From positions 54,274,659-54,338,658 of the forward strand of contig CM049313.1 in assembly GCA_026874595.1 (NCBI GenBank): a stretch of 64,000 nt of DNA, read 5' to 3'. Under the pieces are notes generated by a model. The model searched no databases, had not been told where the DNA came from, and was given only the letters and a program-made list of their open reading frames with translations. The stretch is from Sipunculus nudus. Lineage: Eukaryota > Annelida > Sipuncula > Golfingiida > Sipunculidae. Made by a program: the position numbers and the translations under genes. Each line of letters opens with the position of its first letter. Within the stretch, counting starts at the first letter, position 1. This document shows positions 1 through 11,588 of this stretch, one piece after another.

Positions 1-2700
1 GATACTTTGGTGAACATACATGGTTGCAATTTGCATATGGCTCCTGTTAATACCTACCATTTTGAGGTATCCTTTAAAGTGTTTTCATCTGTACCGACTC
101 AACTTGGCTTTAATACATGTGGTGTCTTGAGCTAAATTCTGTGTTATTTGGCTGATTAGTCTGAAATGTTTTGGGCTGCAGATGACCCCTTGGAGAAATA
201 TGTATACAAAAATTGGGAGACCAGGCTGTGTTTTTGTACCAATGAGGAGCAAAAATGAATTTTTAGCACTTTACATGACTTTTTGTGCATATGATCAGGT
301 TAAAATTCAGCTAGGGTGTTCAAAATGCAGGATTTTACTGATACTTTGGTGAACATACATGGTTGCAATTTGCATATGGCTCTTGTTAATACCTACCATT
401 TTGAGGTATCCTTTAAAGTGTTTTCATCTGTACCGACTCAACTTGGCTTTAATACTTGTGGTGTCTTGAGCTAAATTCTGTGTTATTTGGCTGATTAGTC
501 TGAAAAGTTTTGGGCTGCAGATGACCCCTTGGAGAAATATGTATACAAAAATTAGGAGAGCTGGCTGTGTTTTTGTACCAATGAGGAGCAAAAATGGATT
601 TTTAGCACTTTACAAGGCTTTTTGTGCATATGATCAGGTTAAAATTCAGCTAGGGTGTTCAAAATGCAGGATTTTACTGATACTTTGGTGAACATACATG
701 GTTGCAATTTGCATATGGCTCCTGTTAATACCTACCATTTTGGGGTATCCTTTAAAGTGTTTTCATCTGTACCGACTCACCTTGGCTTTAATACATGTAG
801 TGTTTTGAGCTTAAATCTGTGTCATTTGGCTGATAAGTCTGAAAAGTTTTGGGCTGCAGATGACCCCTTGGAGGAATATGTATACAAAAATTGGGAGACC
901 TGGCTGTGTTTTTGTACCAATGAGGAGCAAAAATGGATTTTTAGCACTTCACAAGGCTTTTTGTGCATATGATCAGGTTAAAATTCAGCTAGGGTGTTCA
1001 AAATGCAGGATTTTACTGATACTTTGGTGAACATGCATGGTTGCAATTTGCATATGGCTCCTGTTAATACATACCATTTTGAGGTATCCTTTAAAGTGTT
1101 TTCATCTGTACCGACTCAACTTGGCTTTAATACTTGTGGTGTCTTGAGCTAAATTCTGTGTTATTTGGCTGATTAGTCTGAAAAGTTTTGGGCTGCAGAT
1201 GACCCCTTGGAGAAATATGTATACAAAAATTGGGAGACCTGGCTGTGTTTTTGTACCAATGAGGAGCAAAAATGGATTTTTAACACTTTACAAGGCTTTT
1301 TGTGCATATGATCAGGTTAAAATTCAGCTAGGGTGTTCAAAATGCAGGATTTTACTGATACTTTGGTGAACATACATGGTTGCAATTTGCATATGGCTCC
1401 TGTTAATACATACCATTTTGAGGTATCCTTTAAAGTGTTTTCATCTGTACCGACTCACCTTGGCTTTAATACATGTGGTGTCTTGAGCTTAATTCTGTGT
1501 CATTTGGCTGATTAGTCTGAAATGTTTTGGGCTGCAGATGACCCCTTGGAGAAATATGTATACAAAAATTGGGAGACCTGGCTGTGTTTTTGTACCAATG
1601 AGGAGCAAAAATGGATTTTTAGCACTTTACATGACTTTTTGTGCATATGATCAGGTTAAAATTCAGCTAGGGTGTTCAAAATGCAGGATTTTACTGATAC
1701 TTTGGTGAACATGCATGGTTGCAGTTTGCATATGGCTCCTGTTAATACCTACCATTTTGGGGTATCCTTTAAAGTGTTTTCATCTGTACTGACTCACCTT
1801 GGCTTTAATACATGTGGTGTCTTGAGCTTAAATCTGTGTCATTTGGCTGATTAGTCTGAAAAGTTTTGGGCTGCAGATGACCCCTTGGAGGAATATGTAT
1901 ACAAAAATTGGGAGACCTGGCTGTGTTTTTGTACCAATGAGGAGCAAAAATGGATTTTTAGCACTTTACAAGGCTTTTTGTGCATATGATCAGGTTAAAA
2001 TTCAGCTAGGGTGTTCAAAATGCAGGATTTTACTGATACTTTGGTGAACATACATGGTTGCAATTTGCATATGGCTCCTGTTAATACCTACCATTTTGGG
2101 GTATCCTTTAAAGTGTTTTCATCTGTACTGACTCACCTTGGCTTTAACACATGTGGTGTCTTGAGCTAAATTTTGTGTTATTTGGCTGATTAGTCTGAAA
2201 AGTTTTGGGCTGCAGATGACCCCTTGGAGAAATATGTATACAAAAATTGGGAGACCTGGGTGTGTTTTTGTAACAAGGAGCAAAAAATGGATTTTTAGCA
2301 CTTTACATGGCTTTTTGTGCATATGATCAGGTTAAAATTCAGCTAGGGTGTTTAAAATGCAGGATTGTACTGATACTTTGGTGAACATACATGGTTGCAA
2401 TTTGCATATGGCTCCTGTTAATACATACCATTTTGAGGTATCCTTTAAAGTGTTTTCATCCGTACCGAATCAAATTGGCTGTAATACATGTGGTGTCTTG
2501 AGCTAAATTCTGTGTTATTTGGCTGATTAGTCTGAAAAGTTTTGGGCTGCAGATGACCCCTTGGAGAAATATGTATACAAAAATTTGGAGAGCTGGCTGT
2601 GTTTTTGTACCAATGAGGAGCAAAAAAAAAATGAATTTTTAGCACTTTACATGGCTTTTTGTGCATATGACCAAATTAAAATTCAGCTAGGGTGTTGAAA
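1..2700. repeat. 339-bp satellite array
   Basis: Tandem head-to-tail repeat; the word GATACTTTGGTGAACATACA or a close variant starts at 1, 340, 679, 1018, 1357, 1696, 2035 and 2372, a period of exactly 339 bp for six intervals and 337 for the last. Units differ by only a few substitutions, most commonly near positions where some units have TTAAATCTGTGTCATTTGG and others TAAATTCTGTGTTATTTGG. The window opens inside the array, so its left limit is unknown. Because 339 is a multiple of three, short open frames recur in each unit (the longest 655-972), but most units have stops in that frame, so I read them as non-coding. Confidence 0.95.
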
Positions 2701-3050
2701 ATGCAGGATTTAACTTATCTTTTGGTTAACATATACATGGTCGCAGATTGCAGATGGCCGCTGTTAATACTTGCCATTAGGGGGTGTCTTTAAAAAAGGG
2801 ATTTTAGCATTTAACAGGGCTTTTTGTGCATATGATTAGGTTAAAATTCACCTAGGGTGTTGAACATGCAGAATAATACTGATATTTTGGTGATTATACA
2901 TGGTTGCAATTTACATGCAGCTGCTAATAAATCCTGCTGCTCACAAGTGGCTGTGATAAATGTATTTTGGATAACCTTTGATCTATATACTTGTAATTAC
3001 AATTGTGTAGCGTGCTTTTTAACAACATTCACCGCTTTTCAATGTGTCTG
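2701..3050. repeat. Degenerate edge of the 339-bp satellite
   Basis: Two partial, much diverged copies of the 339-bp unit: one starts near 2701 (ATGCAGGATTTAACTTATCT) and loses its middle, the other starts near 2858 and is recognisable only over its first 60 bp (TACATGGTTGCAATTTACAT). This is the pattern expected at the edge of a satellite that is homogenised only in its interior. No gene is seen. Confidence 0.75.
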
Positions 3051-3392
3051 ATACATTGCGTTTATCTGCCGGAAAACGTCGGGAATATATCCATATACAC
3101 AACATGTTGAGTGCAACATACTGCAAATGTTTCAGTGACGTTGAACGTTATATTATTGAGTATGGGAGACAACATATATTTAACGTCCTTCACACGTTTA
3201 ATATATGTTGCATGCCGTATCATATAAAACCACATTGTGATTGGTGGCTAATTTGCAACGTTAAGGATACGTACCTAAAAATCTGTATTTTCGTCAGCTT
3301 TACATTGTGCACCGTATTGTATATAAAACCGTATATTAATGTTTGAAATAACGTTGAGTATATTTGTAATTTAAACATATTGAACCGACTAA
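3051..3392. repeat. Diverged first monomer of the ACGT-rich satellite
   Basis: Related to the A-type monomer of the array that follows: it shares AAAATCTGTATTTTC, CAGCTTTACATTGTGCACCG and TATATAAAACCGTATATTAA in the same order, but its first 180 bp are strongly diverged. It marks the junction between two unrelated satellite families, with essentially no unique DNA between them. Confidence 0.7.
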
Positions 3393-6300
3393 TTTGCAAT
3401 GTTTAAGATACGTTAATTTTACGTGCCAAACCAACGTCGCAAATGTAACCACACGCACAAAATGTATAACGTTATGTGTTACATACAGCAGACGTCTCTA
3501 TAACATTTCCTAATATGTTATACTTTCCGACTTTTAGGACGTCCAATAAAACGTTCTCAGCATGTGTCAAATACGTTGTATACAGCGCAGTAAAAATCTG
3601 TATTTTCACCTGTTTTAGATTGTGCACCATAACGTATATATAACAGTATATCTATATTTTAAATAACTTTGTGTATATTTGAAAATTACATTCACAGACC
3701 CGACTAATTTGCAATGTTTAGAATACGTACATTTTACGTGCAAAACAACGTCGCGAATGTAACCATATGCACAACATGTGAAACGTTGTGTGTAACATTT
3801 TGCAGACGTCTCTTCGACATTGCCTAAAATGTTATACTTCCGGGTATCGCAGATGTTCACCATAACGTTCCCAACATGTTTCCTGACCGTTGTATACAGC
3901 GTCGTAAAAATCTGTATTTTCATCAGCTTTACATTGTGCACCGTATCGTATATAAAACCGTATATTAATGGTTGAAATAACGTTGTGTATATTTGTAATT
4001 TAAACATATTGAACTGACTAATTTGCAATGTTTAGGATACGTTAATTTTACGTGCCAAAACAACGTCGCAAATGTAACCACACGCACAAAATGTATAACG
4101 TTATGTGTTACATATAGCAGACGTCTCTATAACATTTCCTAATATGTTATACTTTCCGACTTTTAGGACGTCCAATAAAACGTTCTCAGCATGTGTCAAA
4201 TACGTTGTATACAGCGCAGTAGAAATCTGTATTTTCACCTGTTTTAGATTGTGCACCATAACGTATATATAACAGTATATCTATATTTTAAATAACTTTG
4301 TGTATATTTGAAAATTACATTCACAGACCCGACTAATTTGCAATGTTTAGAATACGTACATTTTACGTGCAAAACAACGTCGCGAATGTAACCATATGCA
4401 CAACATGTGAAACGTTGTGTGTAACATTTTGCAGACGTCTCTTCGACATTGCCTATAATGTTATACTTCCGGGTATTGCAGACGTTCACCATAACGTTCC
4501 CAACATGTTTCTTGGCCGTTGTATACAGCGTCGTAAAAATCTGTATTTTCATCAGCTTTACATTGTGCACCGTATCGTATATAAAACCGTATATTAATGT
4601 TTGAAATAACGTTGAGTATATTTGTAATTTAAACATATTGAACCGACTAATTTGCAATGTTTAAGATACGTTAATTTTACGTGCCAAACCAACGTCGCAA
4701 ATGTAACCACACGCACAAAATGTATAACGTTATGTGTTACATTTTGCAAACGTCTCTATAACATTTCCTAGTATGTTATACTTTCCGACTTTTAGGACGT
4801 CCAATAAAACGTTCTCAGCATGTGTCAAATACGTTGTATACAGCGCAGTAGAGATCTGTGTTTTCACCTGTTTTAGATTGTGCACCATAACGTTTATATA
4901 ACAGTATATCTATATTTTAAATAACTTTGTGTATATTTGAAAATTACATTCACAGACCCGACTAATTTGCAATGTTTAGAATACGTACATTTTACGTGCA
5001 AAACAACGTCGCGAATGTAACCATATGCACAACATGTGAAACGTTGTGTGTAACATTTTGCAGACGTCTCTTCGACATTGCCTAAAATGTTATACTTCCG
5101 GGTATCGCAGACGTTCACCATAACGTTCCCAACATGTTTCCTGACCGTTGTATACAGCGTCGTAAAAATCTGTATTTTCATCAGCTTTACATTGTGCACC
5201 GTATCGTATATAAAACCGTATAATTAATGGTTGAAATAACGTTGCGTATATTTGTAATTTAAACATATTGAACCGACTAATTTGCAATGTTTAGGATACG
5301 TTAATTTTACGTGCAAAAACAACGTCGCAAATGTAACCACACGCACAACATGTATAACGTTATGTGTTACATTTTGCAAACGTCTCTATAACATTTCCTA
5401 GTATGTTATACTTTCCGACTTTTAGGACGTCCAATAAAACGTTCTCAGTATGTGTCAAATACGTTGTATACAGCGCAGTAAAAATCTGTATTTTCACCTG
5501 TTTTAGATTGTGCACCATAACGTATATATAACAGTATATCTATATTTTAAATAACTTTGTGTATATTTGAAAATTACATTCACAGACCCGACTAATTTGC
5601 AATGTTTAGAATACGTACATTTTACGTGCAAAACAACGTCGCGAATGTAACCATATGCACAACATGTGAAACGTTGTGTGTAACATTTTGCAGACGTCTC
5701 TTCGACATTGCCTAAAATGTTATACTTCCGGGTATCGCAGATGTTCACCATAACGTTCCCAACATGTTTCCTGACCGTTGTATACAGCGTCGTAAAAATC
5801 TGTATTTTCATCAGCTTTACATTGTGCACCGTATCGTATATAAAACCGTATATTAATGGTTGAAATAACGTTGTGTATATTTGTAATTTAAACATATTGA
5901 ACTGACTAATTTGCAATGTTTAGGATACGTTAATTTTACGTGCCAAAACAACGTCGCAAATGTAACCACACGCACAAAATGTATAACGTTATGTGTTACA
6001 TTTTGCAGACGTCTCTATAACATTTCCTAATATGTTATACTTTCCGACTTTTAGGACGTCCAATAAAACGTTCTCAGCATGTGTCAAATACGTTGTATAC
6101 AGCGCAGTAGAAATCTGTATTTTCACCTGTTTTAGATTGTGCACCATAACGTATATATAACAGTATATCTATATTTTAAATATAACTTTGTGTATATTTG
6201 AAAATTACATTCACAGACCCGACTAATTTGCAATGTTTAGAATACGTACATTTTACGTGCAAAACAACGTCGCGAATGTAACCATATGCACAACATGTGA

Positions 6301-9055
6301 AACGTTGTGTGTAACATTTTGCAGACGTCTCTTCGACATTGCCTATAATGTTATACTTCCGGGTATTGCAGACGTTCACCATAACGTTCCCAACATGTTT
6401 CTTGGCCGTTGTATACAGCGTCGTAAAAATCTGTATTTTCATCAGCTTTACATTGTGCACCGTATCGTATATAAAACCGTATATTAATGTTTGAAATAAC
6501 GTTGAGTATATTTGTAATTTAAACATATTGAACCGACTAATTTGCAATGTTTAAGATACGTTAATTTTACGTGCCAAACCAACGTCGCAAATGTAACCAC
6601 ACGCACAAAATGTATAACGTTATGTGTTACATTTTGCAAACGTCTCTATAACTTTTCCTAGTATGTTATACTTTCCGACTTTTAGGACGTCCAATAAAAC
6701 GTTCTCAGCATGTGTCAAATACGTTGTATACAGCGCAGTAGAGATCTGTGTTTTCACCTGTTTTAGATTGTGCACCATAACGTATATATAACAGTATATC
6801 TATATTTTAAATAACTTTGTGTATATTTGAAAATTACATTCACAGACCCGACTAATTTGCAATGTTTAGAATACGTACATTTTACGTGCAAAACAACGTC
6901 GCGAATGTAACCATATGCACAACATGTGAAACGTTGTGTGTAACATTTTGCAGACGTCTCTTCGACATTGCCTAAAATGTTATACTTCCGGGTATCGCAG
7001 ACGTTCACCATAACGTTCCCAACATGTTTCCTGACCGTTGTATACAGCGTCGTAAAAATCTGTATTTTCATCAGCTTTACATTGTGCACCGTATCGTATA
7101 TAAAACCGTATATTAATGGTTGAAATAACGTTGTGTATATTTGTAATTTAAACATATTGAACCGACTAATTTGCAATGTTTAGGATACGTTAATTTTACG
7201 TGCCAAAACAACGTCGCAAATGTAACCACACGCACAACATGTATAACGTTATGTGTAACATTTTGCAAACGTCTCTTTAACATTTCCTAATATGTTATAC
7301 TTTCCGACTTTTAGGACGTCCAATAAAACGTTCTCAGCATGTGTCAAATACGATGTATACAGCGCAGTAAAAATCTGTATTTTCACCTGTTTTAGATTGT
7401 GCACCATAACGTATATATAACAGTATATCTATATTTTAAATAACTTTGTGTATATTTGAAAATTACATTCACAGACCCGACTAATATGCAATGTTTAGAA
7501 TACGTACATTTTACGTGCAAAACAACGTCGCGAATGTAACCATATGCACAACATGTGAAACGTTGTGTGTAACATTTTGCAGACGTCTCTTCGACATTGC
7601 CTAAAATGTTATACTTCCGGGTATCGCAGACGTTCACCATAACGTTCCCAACATGTTTTCTGACCGTTGTATACAGCGTCGTAAAAATCTGTGTTTTCAT
7701 CAGCTTTACATTGTGCACCGTGTCGTATATAAAACCGTATATTAATGGTTGAAATAACGTTGTGTATATTTGTAATTTAAACATATTGAACCGACTAATT
7801 TGCAATGTTTAGGATACGTTAATTTTACGTGCCAAAACAACGTCGCAAATGTAACCACACGCACAACATTTATAACGTTATGTGTAACATTTTGCAAACG
7901 TCTCTTTAACATTTCCTAATATGTTATACTTTCCGACTTTTAGGACGTCCAATAAAACGTTCTCAGCATGTGTCAAATACGATGTATACAGCGCAGTAAA
8001 AATCTGTATTTTCACCTGTTTTAGATTGTGCACCATAACGTATATATAACAGTATATCTATATTTTAAATAACTTTGTGTATATTTGAAAATTACATTCA
8101 CAGACCCGACTAATATGCAATGTTTAGAATACGTACATTTTACGTGCAAAACAACGTCGCGAATGTAACCATATGCACAACATGTGAAACGTTGTGTGTA
8201 ACATTTTGCAGACGTCTCTTCGACATTGCCTAAAATGTTATACTTCCGGGTATCGCAGACGTTCACCATAACGTTCCCAACATGTTTTCTGACCGTTGTA
8301 TACAGCGTCGTAAAAATCTGTATTTTCATCAGCTTTACATTGTGCACCGTGTCGTATATAAAACCGTATATTAATGGTTGAAATAACGTTGTGTATATTT
8401 GTAATTTAAACATATTGAACCGACTAATTTGCAATGTTTAGGATACGTTAATTTTACGTGCAAAAACAACGTCGCAAATGTAACCACACGCACAACATGT
8501 ATAACGTTATGTGTTACATTTTGCAAACGTCTCTATAACATTTCCTAGTATGTTATACTTTCCGACTTTTAGGACGTCCAATAAAACGTTCTCAGCATGT
8601 GTCAAATACGATGTATACAGCGCAGTAAAAATCTGTATTTTCACCTGTTTTAGATTGTGCACCATAACGTATATATAACAGTATATCTATATTTTAAATA
8701 ACTTTGTGTATATTTGAAAATTACATTCACAGACCCGACTAATTTGCAATGTTTAGGATACGTACATTTTACGTGCAAAACAACGTCGCAAATGTAACCA
8801 TATGCACAACATGTGAAACGTTATGTGCAACAATTTGCAGACGTCTCTTCGACATTGCCTAAAATGTTATACTTCCGGGTATTGCAGACGTTCACCATAA
8901 CGTTCCCAACATGTTTCTTGACCGTTGTATACAGCGTCGTAAAAATCTGTATTTTCATCAGCTTTATATTGTCCACCGTATCGTATATAAAACCATATAT
9001 TAATGTTTGAAATAACGTTGCGTATATTAGTAACTTAAACATATTGGACCGAAAC
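3393..9055. repeat. Higher-order satellite, 629-bp dimer of two ~315-bp monomers
   Basis: Monomers begin with TTGCAATGTTTA (TATGCAATGTTTA in two). B-type units start at 3393, 4023, 4652, 5282, 5911, 6542, 7171, 7800 and 8429. A-type units start near 3709, 4338, 4967, 5597, 6228, 6857, 7486, 8115 and 8743. A and B alternate without exception, giving nine dimers of 629-631 bp. The two monomer types share order and many words (start word, the CAACGTCGC block, GACGTCTC, TTGTATACAGCG, the ATCTGTATTTTCA block) but differ at many sites, while dimers are nearly identical to each other. A 137-codon minus-strand open frame recurs in most dimers; 629 is not a multiple of three, so the frames cannot join. 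Confidence 0.93.
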
Positions 9056-9700
9056 TTTGCAATGTTTACGATACGTCCATATAACGTGCCGAAAAACGTC
9101 GCAAACCTAACCGCATGCACAACATAAAAAACTTTTAATGCAACGTTTCTAAAACGTCCGTTTGCCGTTGCCAATAATATTTTACTTTAGAGTAGTTAGG
9201 ACGTTAAGTATATCGTTCGCACGATGTTTTACAAATGTTTTTAAACAATATTGCAGAATAAGGAACCTGATCGAAATTCAGAACGTGCCCATTAACGTGT
9301 ACATAACGTTTGATGTACGTTACATAATAACAATACAATGCGTTTTAACCAAAGGCGTTTTGGAAGTACAGGACAACGTTCTTTAAATGTAAATACAAGG
9401 TTATATTAAAACGTTACATAAAGTACCTTGGACGAACGTTCCTGTATTTCAATATGACGTAAACTTGACGTTGCCTGCACGTTTCTAAATAATGTTATGA
9501 CCTGTAACTTTCCACGAACGTTAGGTTTACGTACTGTGTTTGCAGGGTATACATGGGTTAAACTTAGCGTAAACTTTACGAAATTTGGATACGATACCAT
9601 TTTGTGATTTCCTATCGCAACGTTGTATCGTAAATTGTCAAGATCCTTGTCGTATTTCCACGTACATTATACGAATTTCGTGAAAAAGGGGACGGGATTA
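9056..9700. repeat. Decayed, ACGT-rich satellite flank
   Basis: Begins with a recognisable monomer start (TTTGCAATGTTTACGATACG) but soon loses alignable identity with either monomer. Composition stays distinctive: AACGTT, TAACGTG, GACGTAAACTTGACGTTG and similar ACGT-containing words continue to about 9670. I read it as old monomers that are no longer homogenised. No gene is seen. Confidence 0.6.
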
Positions 9701-10148
9701 TTACATCAAATTCTGATCAGCAACAAGGCTGCCAATGAAACAGTTGGTTCTATACATCGCAGAAAATTGACTTTATGTGCTTCGTAGCCTAATTATTAGG
9801 TGGAGATGAAAAGGATCTACCGGACGTAAGAACATGCTCGGAAAGATACGATACGATACGAAGCCAACAGGCTGTGCCAACGTGAGCTTAGCGTGATATG
9901 TACACTTCGCAGGGAGGCATACTCCTGGTCGCATCTAGTACTCCCCGTCCTCCCGGGGTCTTCACTTACTCTTATAATGATTAAATTTACTATAACACAA
10001 TCATGACATTCTTGTCAGTAGTATCAGCAGAGAGCGGACATTTCTACAAGTATTTAGATTTGATCCTGTTATATGATTTTTTTTGTATTCATCTTGTACA
10101 ACTGATGTTTCTAATAGGATCTAAAACATTAGTATGTTGAGCGGAATA

Positions 10149-10162
10149 AATATATATATATA

Positions 10163-10213
<51 letters not shown>
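10149..10213. repeat. (TA)n microsatellite
   Basis: About 65 bp of TA dinucleotides with a single TTTA interruption. Confidence 0.95.
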
Positions 10214-10216
<3 letters not shown>

Positions 10217-10447
10217 TCAATTGCCTTTGCAAAATATTTCGGCCCCCTCCCTTCCCTCAATCCTAGAATCCTGACCCCCTGCTCAACTGTTTATTGTCAA
10301 ACTTGAGCTTGAATTGACATCTATAGAATTAATAGATTTTAAATAAATAATTTTTTTTCATATTTATTATTTCCAAAAGCACACTTACTTCGTTTGTGTG
10401 AATACGTATACGAAGTATTAATGGACAAAATTACTCAGAAACATAAG

Positions 10448-10448
<1 letters not shown>

Positions 10449-10504
<56 letters not shown>
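10449..10504. repeat. (TA)n microsatellite
   Basis: About 56 bp of uninterrupted TA dinucleotides. Confidence 0.95.
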
Positions 10505-10506
<2 letters not shown>

Positions 10507-11388
10507 GCACACCTAATTTTTTAGTATCGATATATTATGTAATAATAATACTCAAAATAGTGATTATTATATATAGTATTCTATCATGTCAAATCTAACT
10601 ACATTGTCCACGATGCGATTAAGTATTTACTTGGGGTTCAAGTATATGCATGGTAACCACTTTACATTTAATGAACACTAATAAGTCAGTTTTTATACTT
10701 AAAGGTTGAGTAGTTTTATTGGAAACTTTTTTTGTTGTCAAACCTAGAATTGTATTGATGTAACTACTAATTTTGTAAGATATGTTTATCCACAATTTAA
10801 ATTACATTCTGAATCAACAACCCAGCATTCTCTGTAAAGAAAGTCCCCTAGCTCTCTATCAAATTGCGCCGGTGTTTATTTAGCTGGAGTCTGGAGGTTA
10901 ATGCCGGTTAAATCGTCACCAGAGCCCAAGCAGATTTGAAAAAAGTGATAGCGCGGGAGGACTCACTCTAAATGTTTAACTATTGATTATCTAAATCCCC
11001 ACTAGCAAGTCCAGAATTCTACTTTTACCCCGTTAAAGTCTTTATTATAATACAGTCATAATTCACATTTGTTCTATAGACAGTGTGACTCACATGCCGA
11101 GGACCTCAACTTTATAACAAACCTGACAGAGACCTCTAGAGAAAAATTCCTGGTTAATGGTTTGGGGTCCAGCCGGTTTCAACTAATTTATATTGAAGGA
11201 TAAGATTTAGTGTGGTAAAATACCCTGAAAATTCCTGAAACGGAAAATTCCTAACTAATCTGAAATCAGGAAGATTCTTGAAATTTTCATGCATGTATAA
11301 ACATTATGTAGGGTTATTTTTGCAATTAACGTGTATATAATGGAAAGATTGATCTTATTGATAAAATCTTTTATGATTTTATTGTCAG

Positions 11389-11588
11389 GTCGGGAGCCCG
11401 ATCACCACTGCCGTGTACCAGAGAGTTTGCCACTCAATGTTACTATCCCTTTAGAGAAGAACAATGGGAAAACCCAGTTGTCTTCATGTATCAAGTACGT
11501 TAATGTATCCAATGGTAACTGGACTGTGCCATGTGGTGATGAGGGGTGGTATTACGACCCGGAGGTCGGCTCGACTATTGTCACTGAG
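11389..11588 (+). CDS. SLC22 (+) exon 2: first extracellular loop
   Basis: Acceptor TTTATTGTCAG, donor GAG|GTAAGC; 200 bp, entering in phase 1. Encodes the start of the large extracellular loop with cysteines and three N-glycosylation sequons (NVT, NVS, NWT), ending GSTIVTE. An ATG at 11331 lies in the same frame upstream, but I prefer the splice acceptor because the paralogue has an exon boundary at the same place and phase. Confidence 0.85.

Larger units (their letters stand above)
9701..11388. other. Non-coding DNA between satellite and first visible SLC22 exon
   Basis: No coding exon could be supported here. In particular, I searched for the short first coding exon (start codon, about 40 residues, first membrane segment, phase-1 donor) expected for the SLC22 gene and did not find it. 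The stretch holds two (TA)n microsatellites and ordinary AT-rich sequence. Confidence 0.6.

Noticed and set aside
3615-8434. Nearly identical 137-codon open frames on the minus strand in most 629-bp satellite dimers
   Set aside because: They follow the satellite period exactly, resemble no protein family, and are broken by single indels in some dimers (4894-5199 and 6176-6547). Near-identity reflects homogenisation of the array, not selection on protein.
1-9700. CRISPR-like array
   Set aside because: Units are contiguous long repeats without unique spacers, in eukaryotic sequence.
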